Shown piece after piece: positions 24,790 through 34,030 of a DNA stretch of 64,000 nt (positions are counted from its first letter, which is position 1; every line of letters begins with the position of its first letter). Origin of the DNA: Gemmatimonadaceae bacterium (GTDB lineage: Bacteria > Gemmatimonadota > Gemmatimonadetes > Gemmatimonadales > Gemmatimonadaceae); the NCBI GenBank assembly GCA_040882285.1, contig JBBEBQ010000011.1, forward strand, positions 1-64,000. Direction: 5' to 3'. Both the position numbers and the translations under genes were made by a program. The notes under the pieces were generated by a model. The model was given only the letters and a program-made list of their open reading frames with translations, did no database searches and was not told the DNA's origin.

Positions 24790-27150
24790 CTATGGACAGC
24801 CGCTCACGAAGTTGCTCGGCAGCGTCACGATCACTACGCCCCGCACGGTCGCGCCCACCAACACTATCTCGCCGTTGGGACGCAGCGCCGACTTGATCGG
24901 TCCGATAATCGGGTCGCGAACGGGGACAACGTTCACGCGCGCGTAGCTGCGATTCTCGTAGATCTCGATCACCGGCTCCGTAGACGCCGCGAAGGAGTAG
25001 CAGCTCGACCGCGGAATGCTGGTGCCGTTGCCGCTGTTGTTCGGATGGAAGTCGAAGCCGGGGTTCCCGCCCGACGTCTGGAAGAGCCCCTGCAGGCGCA
25101 GTGTCGCGTCTATCAGGTAAGTGGAGTCTCCGCGGATAGCGGCGAGCTCGCCGTCGAAGTTGATGGCCGCGCCTTTGACCCGCGAGAACGTGTTGGCGAT
25201 GTAGTCCGTCACGTCCGCCGCGCGCGACACGCCGAGGTCGACCGCCTGGAGCGGATGGACCTCCATTCCCCTCGTCACGTCGTACATGAGGGCGCGGCTG
25301 CCGAGGGCGGGACCGCCCTCGCCTATCACCGCTCTGCGGAAGTTGCCGGAATTGCGGACGTAGGTCGTGTCCCTGAAGCCGAGCTGGTCGATCACGACCA
25401 CGATCGCCCTGTCAACCGACACGAGAACCTCGTCCGCGCCGAAGCCAGCCGACGCGTACCGCTCCACTTCCAGCGTATCGGCACGTGACGCGCTCTGGCC
25501 GACGGCCTGCTCGAAGAAGAAGTGCGACGTACGCGTTGTCAGGTTCTCCCAGCGGACGGACCCCTTGTTGGGGAACGGAACCGACTGCCCGCCCGTCGGG
25601 CTGGTGGAGTACACCAGGATGACGTCGCCGCACGGCGTTCCGGGCGTGGCGCTGCCGCGGCACGTGGCGGCGAGGAACTGCGGCCGGTCGCTGAAATCGT
25701 ATTTGGTACGCTGCCTGATCATGAGACCCGGCACCGTTGCCGACTCGGTGGACGTCACGCTGTAGGCGATGATGTTCGGGAGCGCATACGCCGAAACGTC
25801 GCGGCCGGACGGCGACAGCGGGCCTGTGGCATTGAGATCGACGTACGAGATCGACGTACCACCGGAATTGGCGACGAGGAGCGTGTCGCCCATCGTTCCG
25901 TTCCGGTCCCGCGGCCATGCCGCTACACCCCACGGGCGCGACCCGACGCTGATCGACGGCTTGAAGCTGGAGTCCGCGAACGCGAACACCTCGAGCCTGT
26001 TGCGCTCGATGTTCGTCAGATACAGCCTGTCCTTGACCGGGTGATACAGGGCGTCGGCAACCGCCCCGCCGGACGGTAGCGGGCGCGTCGCGCCGGCCAC
26101 GACCGTAACCGTGTCGGTGCGGATCGCGCCGCCCGCGAGCAAGGCGTACGAGCGCGTGCCGTTCGCGTTGGTCGCGAACGCGCGGACGAAGATCGTCTGC
26201 GGGAATGTCGTATACGGCAACCGCATGTTGAACGTGCGGAAGAGCGACGTGATCTGGCCGGTCGAGACGAGCGAGTCCGCTGCTTCGACTGCGCCGGTCG
26301 GCGAGCTCCTTACCTCATAGCCGAGCGTAGCGATCCCAGCCTGGTCACTGGCGCTGACGTGGATCGTGTCGGTCACCTCGACGCGCGGCGTGATGCCGAA
26401 CGTCACCACCGGCGTCGACGTGGTGGAAGCCAGCGTCTGAACCGTGAGGATGATCGATGGCCCGACCGAGCGCTGTCCCAGGGAATCGTACACGAACGGG
26501 GTGACGGTGAGCTGGCCCACCGGCGTTCCCTCCGGTATCAGGAGCGTATCGCTGATGGAAAGAGAGTCGCGCAGCGGCGTAGTGAACACGGTCGAATCGG
26601 CGACGGTCAGAACCCCGCTCGTGCTGAAGCCGAGCGAGCTGACGCGCTGTCCGCTCCTTCCCATGATCGCCAGCACCACCGACTTGCCCACCACCGCTAC
26701 GGTCCCGCTTAGCGGGCTGATGATTCGCGCGTCGGGCGGCACTACGTTGCCGACGGCCAGCCGGAGCGTATCGGTCGGAGACCGGTTACCCGAGCCGTCG
26801 GTCGCGAAGCCCACGACCGTCACCGCCGTGCCCAACGGCACGCTGCGCGGAACGCTCAGCGAGAACGGGATGGTCGTTTCCAGGACGGTCGAGGTGAACG
26901 TAGTGTCGAAGGTGAACGCTACGCCTCCGGACACGCTCACGTGAATCGTCTTGAGGCCGAGGTTGTCCCGCGCGTCCGCCGAGAAGGAGAGCACCGTGTC
27001 GGCGGAGGCGGTGGTACCCGCAAGGTCCAGCGCGGGCGGGTTTGCGTCGCCCGTGGTGCCTTCCGTCAGGGAGTCCCCGCAAGCCGCGATGCCGGTGAAA
27101 GCGGCGGCACATATGAGAGCGAGCGAGCGGCGCATTCGACTAGTGCCCAT
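24790..27150 (-). CDS. large lipoprotein with Ig-like repeats and beta-propeller-like region
   Basis: A 786-residue exported protein. The leader ends in a lipobox (GIAAC), so it is likely lipid-anchored. Residues about 30-330 contain three Ig-like/cadherin-like modules (repeated DTLRLAV, DTLLIPEGTPVG and DTIHVSASDQAG patterns). From about 345 the sequence becomes propeller-like, with YHPVKDRLYLTNIERNRLEVF recalling YVTN repeats. I do not recognise the whole protein. It starts three bases after the pilQ stop and is followed by aroC, so it is transcribed with the pilus genes and may be a pilus- or secretin-associated surface protein. Confidence 0.8.
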   Translation of the reverse strand: MGTSRMRRSLALICAAAFTGIAACGDSLTEGTTGDANPPALDLAGTTASADTVLSFSADARDNLGLKTIHVSVSGGVAFTFDTTFTSTVLETTIPFSLSVPRSVPLGTAVTVVGFATDGSGNRSPTDTLRLAVGNVVPPDARIISPLSGTVAVVGKSVVLAIMGRSGQRVSSLGFSTSGVLTVADSTVFTTPLRDSLSISDTLLIPEGTPVGQLTVTPFVYDSLGQRSVGPSIILTVQTLASTTSTPVVTFGITPRVEVTDTIHVSASDQAGIATLGYEVRSSPTGAVEAADSLVSTGQITSLFRTFNMRLPYTTFPQTIFVRAFATNANGTRSYALLAGGAIRTDTVTVVAGATRPLPSGGAVADALYHPVKDRLYLTNIERNRLEVFAFADSSFKPSISVGSRPWGVAAWPRDRNGTMGDTLLVANSGGTSISYVDLNATGPLSPSGRDVSAYALPNIIAYSVTSTESATVPGLMIRQRTKYDFSDRPQFLAATCRGSATPGTPCGDVILVYSTSPTGGQSVPFPNKGSVRWENLTTRTSHFFFEQAVGQSASRADTLEVERYASAGFGADEVLVSVDRAIVVVIDQLGFRDTTYVRNSGNFRRAVIGEGGPALGSRALMYDVTRGMEVHPLQAVDLGVSRAADVTDYIANTFSRVKGAAINFDGELAAIRGDSTYLIDATLRLQGLFQTSGGNPGFDFHPNNSGNGTSIPRSSCYSFAASTEPVIEIYENRSYARVNVVPVRDPIIGPIKSALRPNGEIVLVGATVRGVVIVTLPSNFVSGCP

Positions 27151-27153
27151 GAA

Positions 27154-29058
27154 TCATCGACCCCCGCCGGGAGCGCGCAGCTGCTGCATCTGCTCGCCCT
27201 CGTCGACGATGTGCGGAGTGATCAGTATCAACAGGTCCCGCTTCTCCTCGGCGGTGCGGGTCTGCCCGAACAACCGGCCGATCATCGGCAGGTTGACCAG
27301 GAACGGGATTCCCGACTTCGACTGCGTTACCTCGGTAACCGTCAGGCCGCCGATGACCGCGGTCTCGCCGTCGTTCACCAGCAGCTGGTTGTCGGCGCGC
27401 TGGCGGTTGAAGATGAACCCGACGTCGGACGACGCGAGCTGCGCGTTGGAGTTCTCGGCGTGCACGGTGAGCAGGATCTGCCGGTTGTTGGTGACCTGCG
27501 GCGTGACGCCCAGAATGATGCCGACTTCCTTGAGCTGAACCGTGGCGCGCGGGACACCGCCGCCCTCGGCGCCTGCGCCCCCTTGTGCGGTACCGGCGTC
27601 GAGCACGCGGATCGGGATCTCCTGCCCGACCGCGATCTCCGCCTTCCTGTTGTTGAGCGTCACGATGCTCGGCTCGGCCTGCAGGTCCGCCAGACGCACT
27701 TCCTGCAGCGCGTCGAGGAAGGCCGTGAGCGAAAACTTCCCGAGCGCGGTGGAGAAGACGAGCGACAGCGCGGGATTGGTGACCCGCGAGTTGGCGTTGG
27801 CGATGGCGGAGAGCGTGTTTCCACCGAGCAGGATGCGGTCGCCCGTCACCGGGCTGCCGCCGCCGAGCGCGTCGGGAACCCCGTCACCGTCGGTGTCCAC
27901 CGGAACCAGCGTAGTCGGATCGGTACGGCTGACCAGCTGCGTGAAGAACTGGTCGCGCGTGCCGATGTCGTACGACAGACCGAGGTCCTCGATGTCCGAG
28001 CGGTTGACGAAGATGATCTTCGCCTTGATCGCGACCTGCGGCGTGCGGATGTCGAGATTCCTGAGATAATCCAGGATTCCGCCCATGCGCGACGCGGACT
28101 CCGTGATCAGCAGCGAGTTGGTGAACGTGTCGGCGACGACGGCGCCGCGCGCGACGCAGCTGGTCTGCATGTTCTGCCCCGCGGCCTGCGGCACCGCGCT
28201 GCCCGGCTGGCAATCCCGCGCCAGCATCTGGCGCAGGGTGTTGGCCAGTCCGGCCGCGTTGGCGTAGTTCACGGGCACCATGCGGGTGACCATCGGCTCG
28301 ACCGACTGCTTGTTCTGAATGTTCTGGTAGCTGTCGACGGTGATGATTCCGGTGACCGGATCCTCGGCCGCGGCGAGCCCCTGGCCCTCGAGGATCGCCC
28401 GCAGCGCCACGTCCCAGGGCTGATTGCGAATCTCGGCCGTGACCGTGCCCGAGACGTCCTTGCCGACGACGATGGTGCGGCCGGCGAAGGTCGCGAACGC
28501 GGCGATGACGTCGCGGATGTCCGCGTCCTGATACGTCACGGTGATGCGCGGCTGCGTGGACTGCTGCGCGACCGGCGTCATGCGCATCTCCGGCTCCGGC
28601 TCGGCCTCGCGCGCGACCTCGCGCTCCGCCGCGGCGCCGGACGAATACCACGCCTCGAACGCGGAAGTGCCGCCGTCCACGGCCACGCGGACTTCGTTGG
28701 CCGTTCGCCTGACCTGATACGGATGCTGGCCGTCGAGCTCTATCACCACCCGAACGACGTTGGAATTGAACTGCGAGTAGCGGACGTTGGTGATTCCGCC
28801 GCGGGCGACGCGATCGTAGCTGCCGGTCATGTCGAGCACGGCGCCGTCGAGATCGATCACGAGCCGGTACGGAGACGACAGGACGAAGTCCCTGGCCGAG
28901 ATCTCGGACGTGACCCCGATCACGACTTCCGCCCGCCCAGTCGCGGGCACGACGCTCAGCGAAGTCACGCCGATCGGATCGGCGGTGTGGCCTCCGGCGG
29001 TCCAACCCGCCAGGGCCAATATCAAAGCGGGCGCAAAAATCCGGCGGACCGCGCTCAT
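27154..29058 (-). CDS. pilQ: type IV pilus secretin PilQ
   Basis: A 634-residue outer-membrane secretin. After a signal peptide comes one AMIN domain (about 30-130, peptidoglycan binding), then an N0/STN domain (ITVTYQDADIRDVIAAFATFAGRTIVVG), a NolW-type domain (VPVNYANAAGLANTLRQML) and the C-terminal beta-barrel gate with the VxVGQEIP and GETAVIGGL motifs and LLILITPHIVDE. A DTDGDGVPDALGG stretch (about 395-410) looks like a calcium-binding insertion in the barrel. It overlaps pilP by four bases. Confidence 0.96.
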   Translation of the reverse strand: MSAVRRIFAPALILALAGWTAGGHTADPIGVTSLSVVPATGRAEVVIGVTSEISARDFVLSSPYRLVIDLDGAVLDMTGSYDRVARGGITNVRYSQFNSNVVRVVIELDGQHPYQVRRTANEVRVAVDGGTSAFEAWYSSGAAAEREVAREAEPEPEMRMTPVAQQSTQPRITVTYQDADIRDVIAAFATFAGRTIVVGKDVSGTVTAEIRNQPWDVALRAILEGQGLAAAEDPVTGIITVDSYQNIQNKQSVEPMVTRMVPVNYANAAGLANTLRQMLARDCQPGSAVPQAAGQNMQTSCVARGAVVADTFTNSLLITESASRMGGILDYLRNLDIRTPQVAIKAKIIFVNRSDIEDLGLSYDIGTRDQFFTQLVSRTDPTTLVPVDTDGDGVPDALGGGSPVTGDRILLGGNTLSAIANANSRVTNPALSLVFSTALGKFSLTAFLDALQEVRLADLQAEPSIVTLNNRKAEIAVGQEIPIRVLDAGTAQGGAGAEGGGVPRATVQLKEVGIILGVTPQVTNNRQILLTVHAENSNAQLASSDVGFIFNRQRADNQLLVNDGETAVIGGLTVTEVTQSKSGIPFLVNLPMIGRLFGQTRTAEEKRDLLILITPHIVDEGEQMQQLRAPGGGR

Positions 29059-29477
29059 GGCGTCCTCACTCGTGTGCTGTCGTCCATTGTAAGTGTCTCC
29101 TGACGGCTCAACCCGAATTCCTGTATGGTGAACGTCACGGATCTCGGCTGGATGGCCGCGACACGCATGCGTCCCAGAGTTTGTCCTACTTTCACGCGGT
29201 ACTGTTCCTTGGACGTGAGATCGCGCAGAACCGCAACAGAATTCCTTCCGTTGGGATCGTACGCGATCGCCGTGAGCCGCAGATCGATCAGCAACGGCCG
29301 GAGATCCGACGTTGCCAGCAGCGACGCGAACGGATCGCGCCGACCGGCGGCGTCGTACTCGAACACCTCGCGGTAGATCATGTGCTCCTCCGGCGCGGGC
29401 GCTGGCGGGGTCGTGCGCGTGGACTGCGCCGCCGCCGTCGACGACACCAGCAGCACGCAGAGCAAAGTCAGTCTCAT
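29055..29477 (-). CDS. pilP: PilP-like pilus assembly protein
   Basis: A 140-residue exported protein with a signal peptide (MRLTLLCVLLVSSTAAAQS). The conserved feature is a DPFASLL segment (about 48-54) followed by a beta-rich HR-like domain (LRLTAIAYDPNGRNSVAVLRD...YRVKVGQTLGRMRV), as in PilP, the link between PilN/PilO and the secretin. The usual lipobox cysteine is missing, so it is predicted to be periplasmic rather than lipidated. It overlaps pilO and pilQ by four bases each. Confidence 0.85.
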   Translation of the reverse strand: MRLTLLCVLLVSSTAAAQSTRTTPPAPAPEEHMIYREVFEYDAAGRRDPFASLLATSDLRPLLIDLRLTAIAYDPNGRNSVAVLRDLTSKEQYRVKVGQTLGRMRVAAIQPRSVTFTIQEFGLSRQETLTMDDSTRVRTP

Positions 29478-30118
29478 TGGGCCGCTACCTCTTCATCACC
29501 GGCGCGCGTGGCCAGCGGATCGTCCGGACGCACCTTGGCCACGTACGTCTGGATCTGGAAATTCGAGTCGAGCATCGATTTGCCCGGCGCGGCCCGCCGC
29601 GTCGCTCCCCGTCCCGACGACACGAACGGCTTCATCTCGAGCGCCACCGGCGCCACGATCCGCTGCAGCGAGCCGACGTTGCTCAGGAACCTGCCCAGCT
29701 CGTGGTACCCGCCGATCACCGAGATCTTGTACCGGTGCGTGTCAAAGTCGTCGCCGGGGATGACCGGCATCGGCTCCACCGACGCCAGGTCGAGTCCCAC
29801 TCTGCGCGCCGCGGTCGAGACGTCCTCGAGCAGACCCGGAACTTCGTTCTTCGTGGGGACGAGCCGCGTCATGACCTTGAGAGCCTCTCTGTCCCGCGCC
29901 ACGGAAGCGCGCAGCGAATCGACGCTCCCGCGCGCGAGGTCGGTGCGGGCCTGCTGGTTGGCCGCCTCCAGCGAGTCGACGCGCAGCTCCATAGCGCTCA
30001 GAGTCTTCGACTTCGGTGAATACATGAGGTACCAGAACGCGCCGAGCAGCGCGAACGAGAGCAGCGCGATCCCGATCAGCGTTTGCTCGCGCTTGGTGAA
30101 GTTTTCGCCGATGGCCAT
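29474..30118 (-). CDS. pilO: PilO pilus alignment protein
   Basis: A 214-residue inner-membrane protein with one N-terminal helix (about 12-32), a coiled coil (about 40-75) and a ferredoxin-like periplasmic domain with HRYKISVIGGYHELGRFLSNVGSL, the PilO signature. It pairs with PilN in the periplasmic clamp between the PilM ring and PilP/PilQ. It starts two bases after pilN ends and has a polar, acidic C-terminal extension. Confidence 0.93.
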   Translation of the reverse strand: MAIGENFTKREQTLIGIALLSFALLGAFWYLMYSPKSKTLSAMELRVDSLEAANQQARTDLARGSVDSLRASVARDREALKVMTRLVPTKNEVPGLLEDVSTAARRVGLDLASVEPMPVIPGDDFDTHRYKISVIGGYHELGRFLSNVGSLQRIVAPVALEMKPFVSSGRGATRRAAPGKSMLDSNFQIQTYVAKVRPDDPLATRAGDEEVAAQ

Positions 30119-30120
30119 GG

Positions 30121-30891
30121 CTACTGAACCCTCACGGATAGCGGCAGCGTCCGAATCTCCGTCGGCGGGGGACGCTCGGATGCAGCGTCCAGCTGGAATT
30201 CGGTGACCTCTTTGCCGTCGCTGGTCACGAGGTCGGACCGCGCGAGGTTGACGTTCTGAATGAAGGGCGACGACTCCAGGTCACGCATGAACCGGGTCAG
30301 CGCTTGTATGTCGACTGTGTGTCCTATGATGCGGAACTGAGTGGCACGCCTGCCGATCGCCACGGCCTTCTCCCGCCGCGCCTTCTCCAGGCGGGCCCTT
30401 CCGGCCGGGGTAGTGGCCTCGCGCTGCAGCGCCACGATCTCGGAATCTGGAGCGGCCGCGCTCGGCGGAGCGCTCGTCTGCGCGATCGAAACGAGCCAGG
30501 TGTACTGCGGTACCACGCGGCTGATCTCTTCCAGAATGTGCGACCACATGAAGCGCGTATCGTCGATCGACTGGATCACGGCCAGCTGCCGCAGCACGAG
30601 GTCCCGCTCCGTCTCCGCCGCGACACGCGCCCGCAGAACGGTCGCGAAACGCGCCGAGTCCTGCAGCGCCGTCCGTTCCCGCTCGGCGAGCTCGCCACTG
30701 GCCTGCGCCTGACGCGTGAACATGAACGCGCCGAGTGCGACGGCGACGATCACCGCGATCACCGCGCCGACGAGGTACTTGTCCTTGACGCGGTCTCCGA
30801 GGGAGCCGAGCAGCTCCTTGGGACTGAAACCGCCCCCGCCGCCCCCGGCCGTCCGGCGCCTGGCGCCGGGTAACAGATTGATGTGAATCAT
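30121..30891 (-). CDS. pilN: PilN pilus assembly protein
   Basis: A 256-residue bitopic membrane protein. The extreme N-terminus MIHINLLPG is the conserved cytoplasmic peptide that binds PilM. A glycine-rich spacer, a helix at about 41-60 and a coiled-coil plus ferredoxin-like periplasmic domain follow. The spacer between INLLPG and the membrane helix (GGGGGG...KELLGSLGDRVKDK) is longer than in Pseudomonas. It lies 13 bases after pilM. Confidence 0.93.
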   Translation of the reverse strand: MIHINLLPGARRRTAGGGGGGFSPKELLGSLGDRVKDKYLVGAVIAVIVAVALGAFMFTRQAQASGELAERERTALQDSARFATVLRARVAAETERDLVLRQLAVIQSIDDTRFMWSHILEEISRVVPQYTWLVSIAQTSAPPSAAAPDSEIVALQREATTPAGRARLEKARREKAVAIGRRATQFRIIGHTVDIQALTRFMRDLESSPFIQNVNLARSDLVTSDGKEVTEFQLDAASERPPPTEIRTLPLSVRVQ

Positions 30892-30904
30892 GGTGTCTTC
30901 GCCC

Positions 30905-31951
30905 TCACCGGTTCCGGAGGGCGAGACCGACCGGAAGCATCAGCAGCGGCGCGACTTCATCCATCACCAGCGACTCCAGCGCGCCCGAGCGCATCTGCAG
31001 ATTCGCTAGCGGGTTGGCCAGCTCTACCGGGACACGCATACGCTTTCCGAGCACGTCATTGAGTCCCGGGGTGCGGGCGCCGCCGCCGCAGATGTACACC
31101 GAGCGGAGCGCCGCGCCGGCCTTCGCGGTCGAGAGCAGAAAGGCCACCGCGCGCTCGACGCCCACGGCGAGCTCCTCGACGCGCGCGTCCAGCACCGCGT
31201 CCACGTGCGCGGAGCGGTCGTACCCCGTGATGAGGGCGTTCGCGTCCTCGGCCGTGAGGCCGCGCTCGCGCTGCAGGTCCTCGCGCAGCCGCCGCGTCCC
31301 CACCGCGAGGTCGCGGGTCAGGACGGGAATGCCCGAGTCGAGAACGTTGATGTTGGTCACTTCGTGGCCGATGTTCATCAGCGCGACGATGCCGCTCATC
31401 GCCCCGGGATAATTCAGCTCGAACGCGTTGTGCAGGGCGAAGGCATCGACGTCCACGATCGACGGGGACAGCCCGGCCTCGCTCAGAAGCCGCAGCTTCG
31501 CCTCGACCAGGTCCCGCTTGGCCGCGACGAGCAGCACACTCATCTGGCTGTTGCCCTCGTCGTCAGGATCGAGAACCTGGAAGTCGAGCTCGACCGCGTC
31601 CATGTCATCGAACGGGACGTGCTGCTGCGCCTCCCAGCGCATCACCTCGCGCGCCTCCCGCTCGCCCACGCGCTCCGCCTGGATCTTCTTGACGATCACG
31701 TCGCGGCCGCCGACGGCGGTCACGACTTCCTTCGTCTTCACCTCGGCCATCGCCAGACACTCGCGGATCGCGTCGGCGACGATACCCGGATCCATGACCT
31801 CGCCCTCCACGATGGCATCCGTGGAAAGGGGGGCAATACCGACCTTGACCAGCTCCGGGGCACCCTTGGAGTGGTCGATCACTACTGCCTTGATCAGTCC
31901 GGAACCTATGTCTAGGCCAACGGTCGGCTTACGACGGCCGAGAAGCGCCAT
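30905..31951 (-). CDS. pilM: PilM actin-like pilus assembly ATPase
   Basis: A protein of about 348 residues starting at MALLGRRKPTVGLDIGSG; an upstream in-frame methionine would add 18 non-conserved residues. Actin-like phosphate loops are seen in GLDIGSGLIKAVVID and in MNIGHEVTNINVLDSGIPVLTRDL, and the adenosine loop in CGGGARTPGL. It forms the cytoplasmic ring that receives the PilN N-terminus. A TTGACA-type promoter lies just upstream. It is the first gene of pilMNOPQ. Confidence 0.95.
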   Translation of the reverse strand: MALLGRRKPTVGLDIGSGLIKAVVIDHSKGAPELVKVGIAPLSTDAIVEGEVMDPGIVADAIRECLAMAEVKTKEVVTAVGGRDVIVKKIQAERVGEREAREVMRWEAQQHVPFDDMDAVELDFQVLDPDDEGNSQMSVLLVAAKRDLVEAKLRLLSEAGLSPSIVDVDAFALHNAFELNYPGAMSGIVALMNIGHEVTNINVLDSGIPVLTRDLAVGTRRLREDLQRERGLTAEDANALITGYDRSAHVDAVLDARVEELAVGVERAVAFLLSTAKAGAALRSVYICGGGARTPGLNDVLGKRMRVPVELANPLANLQMRSGALESLVMDEVAPLLMLPVGLALRNR

Positions 31952-31973
31952 GCTGTCCTGGTGGAGGTTCGCT

Positions 31974-32002
31974 AAAGTCTGGCGCCCTGCCACCTTTGTC
32001 AA
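31974..32002 (-). promoter_or_regulatory. candidate promoter of the pilMNOPQ run
   Basis: On the minus strand a perfect TTGACA (31997-32002) is followed after 17 bases by GACTTT (31974-31979), a poor -10 match. The ATG of pilM is 23 bases further on. The surrounding 100 bases are AT-richer than the genes. Confidence 0.35.
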
Positions 32003-32177
32003 CAAAAACTTTAAGTGGCGCGCCTTAAACGATGCTCTTGCTTCTGCTTGTGCGGAGCGGGCCGGTTGATTTTCGGCCCCGACTCACGGCTTCCTTACAA
32101 CCAGCAAAACGATTCGGGCGGTCGGAGGTAACACTTCTCTCGCAAAATGCCCTTCCCCGGGCGCGGGCGCGGTTCGG

Positions 32178-32603
32178 TCAGTGGAGCTCGACCCACGAGC
32201 GTCTCACCGCACGCACATGCGTTCCGGTCGAATCCGTCAGCGCCAGCACATTTACGCCGGTGCGCCTGCGGGCTTCACCCACGGTGGCTTCCGCCACGAG
32301 CCAATACATCTGTTCATTGAGGCGAGTGGTCGTGAGAATCGCGCTGTCGCCCCCCGCGCGAATGATTTTCACCGTCGCGCTCCCCTCCGGCAAACCCGGG
32401 CTCGAAGCGTCCCACGCGGCCACCGCCCCCCACAGCGCGTACTCGCTCATGGCAAAGGCGCGCTGCCTGGCGATCCGTGAAGCCGCCATCCTGTGCTCCA
32501 GAGTAACCGCGACGTGTGTGGCGACAATGAGCGCACCCGCGACCACCACGGCCAGGATGGCCAGCACGAGCGCGAATCCGCCGCGGCCGGTGCGGTCAGT
32601 CAC
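32178..32603 (-). CDS. PilX/GspK-like minor pilin
   Basis: A 141-residue protein with a GTG start. The N-terminus VTDRTGRGGFALVLAILAVVVAG has a prepilin-like Gly-Phe junction and an unbroken hydrophobic helix, but no Glu at mature position 5, as in GspK/PilX-type tip pilins. The following AASRIARQRAFAMSEYALWGA resembles PilX. The start overlaps the preceding gene by eight bases. Part of a V-W-X type minor pilin set, which normally primes pilus assembly. A longer open frame upstream is antisense-like. Confidence 0.75.
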   Translation of the reverse strand: MTDRTGRGGFALVLAILAVVVAGALIVATHVAVTLEHRMAASRIARQRAFAMSEYALWGAVAAWDASSPGLPEGSATVKIIRAGGDSAILTTTRLNEQMYWLVAEATVGEARRRTGVNVLALTDSTGTHVRAVRRSWVELH

Positions 32604-33519
32604 GATTGCGCAGCGCGACCGAGAGCGACGTGGAATCGATGTACGCGGCGGACCGCGCGCCGCCGGGCCGCACCGGGATCGGCGTGCGGGTACGGACGAT
32701 GACCTCGACCAGCGCCACGCGCGTCGTCCCCCCCGACGACCAAACGGGCAGCGCAGCCCCATCGAAGTACCGCAGTCCGATCCCGCTCTGCCCGCCCGAC
32801 CCGGCGTACGCCATGTACGGTCCGCTCACCGGCTGGATTGCCCCACATGCCGGCGCGCCGAGCGGGCTGCAGCGGCGCTGACCGAGGTACCAGCGCGAGT
32901 CCGACGCGCGATACAGGCTGTAGCGCGTGCGCCGCAAAATGCGGACGGGGGCGCCCCGCCCGATAGCGCCGCTCACCGCGCCGCTCAGCGTGATGACGTA
33001 CGCCGGTGTGTTTACGTCAGCCGCGGAGGTGAAGCCGGTCGAGGGCGGACACACCGTCGTCGACGGCGCCGACGAGACGGCTGCGACCGCATGCCGCTCC
33101 CAGCGCGGCTCGCCCGCCGTCGCCGCGCTGTCGTGGTTGAACACCAGCAGGACGTCCCCGCTGTCGGGCGAAGCGAGCAGCGTCGTAAGCCGGATGCCAC
33201 TCCGAAGCTTCTCCGGCGGCATCGCGATTTGGTACTCCGGCGCCGAATCACAGCTGACCGAAGCGCCGATCAGGCTGTAGAACTCGACCGCCGAGTCGAG
33301 CGCGAGCGGAAGCGTGTCGAGGGGTGAGGCGGCGGACAGGTCGGCCACGAGCACTTCGGCAGCGTCATGCGCGTCTCCCCGAACCGATGTCAGCAACGCG
33401 ATCGAGCGAAACACCTGCTGCTGCCGGCGAAGGCCCTCGGAAATCGCGCCGCCAACGATCGCGAGCAGGAGGACGGAGATCAGCAGCTCCGGTAGCGCGA
33501 AGCCGCGGCGCGCGGTCAT
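32596..33519 (-). CDS. PilW-like minor pilin (prepilin)
   Basis: A 307-residue prepilin starting MTARRGFALPELLISVLLLAIVGG. The peptidase site is G|F with Glu at mature position 5. The long C-terminal region with four Cys (CDSAPEY, TVCPPS, RRCSPLG, PACG) and a beta-rich pattern fits PilW/GspJ-type minor pilins. It overlaps the upstream pilin gene by four bases and the downstream one by eight. Confidence 0.8.
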   Translation of the reverse strand: MTARRGFALPELLISVLLLAIVGGAISEGLRRQQQVFRSIALLTSVRGDAHDAAEVLVADLSAASPLDTLPLALDSAVEFYSLIGASVSCDSAPEYQIAMPPEKLRSGIRLTTLLASPDSGDVLLVFNHDSAATAGEPRWERHAVAAVSSAPSTTVCPPSTGFTSAADVNTPAYVITLSGAVSGAIGRGAPVRILRRTRYSLYRASDSRWYLGQRRCSPLGAPACGAIQPVSGPYMAYAGSGGQSGIGLRYFDGAALPVWSSGGTTRVALVEVIVRTRTPIPVRPGGARSAAYIDSTSLSVALRNRD

Positions 33520-33875
33520 TCGGAGCAGTTGATCATCGCGCGATAGGTGTCCGTGCGCAGCCGTCCGTCGAGCGCGTACACGACGGTCTGCGACACGGCC
33601 CAAACGGACGGGAGCGGGGTCGCCTCGATCGTCCAGCTGGAGGCGACGCCGCGAATGTCTTCGTTGCCGCTCGCGAGCGCGGTACAGCGCGCGGCTGCCA
33701 GTGCCTCCAGGCGGGACCGCGCCACCGCGGCCGCGAGCGAGAGATCGGCGGACCGCCGCAGGCGCCGGAGCGACGAGGCGGCGGTGGCTTCGAGCGCGAG
33801 GACGCCCACGGCGAAGATGAACGCCGCGATGACGAGCTCGATGAGCGTGAAGCCGGAGCGAGAACCGACGCGCAT
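33516..33875 (-). CDS. PilV/GspI-like minor pilin (prepilin)
   Basis: A 119-residue prepilin starting MRVGSRSGFTLIELVIAAFIF with a canonical G|F cleavage site and Glu5. The GVLALEATAASSLRRLRRS helix is typical of PilV/GspI. An upstream in-frame Met 20 codons earlier is possible but makes an unusually long leader. First gene of the three-gene minor-pilin run, divergent from the glycosyltransferase cluster. There is no FimT/GspH homologue in this set. Confidence 0.82.
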   Translation of the reverse strand: MRVGSRSGFTLIELVIAAFIFAVGVLALEATAASSLRRLRRSADLSLAAAVARSRLEALAAARCTALASGNEDIRGVASSWTIEATPLPSVWAVSQTVVYALDGRLRTDTYRAMINCSE

Positions 33876-34030
33876 GCCGGATCGTGGCGCCGTATCCCGC
33901 CGGAAGCGACATCGGTCGATTGCGCGTGAAAGCAACGTGAAGGTTGCCCCGGAATGCGACGCGTCGTCACCCGGCCGTACATTTACTCAGCGAAACAATC
34001 CGGCCGCGGGAAGCACCCTACGAAAAGACT

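Noticed and set aside
26941-29103. 720-codon plus-strand frame opposite pilQ
   Set aside because: Shadow of the pilQ coding strand; the pilQ domains are unmistakable.
32010-32030. Palindromic GGCGCGCC flanked by TTAA-like sequence upstream of pilM
   Set aside because: The flanks do not pair fully and an 8-base GC palindrome is expected by chance in this genome; not called an operator.
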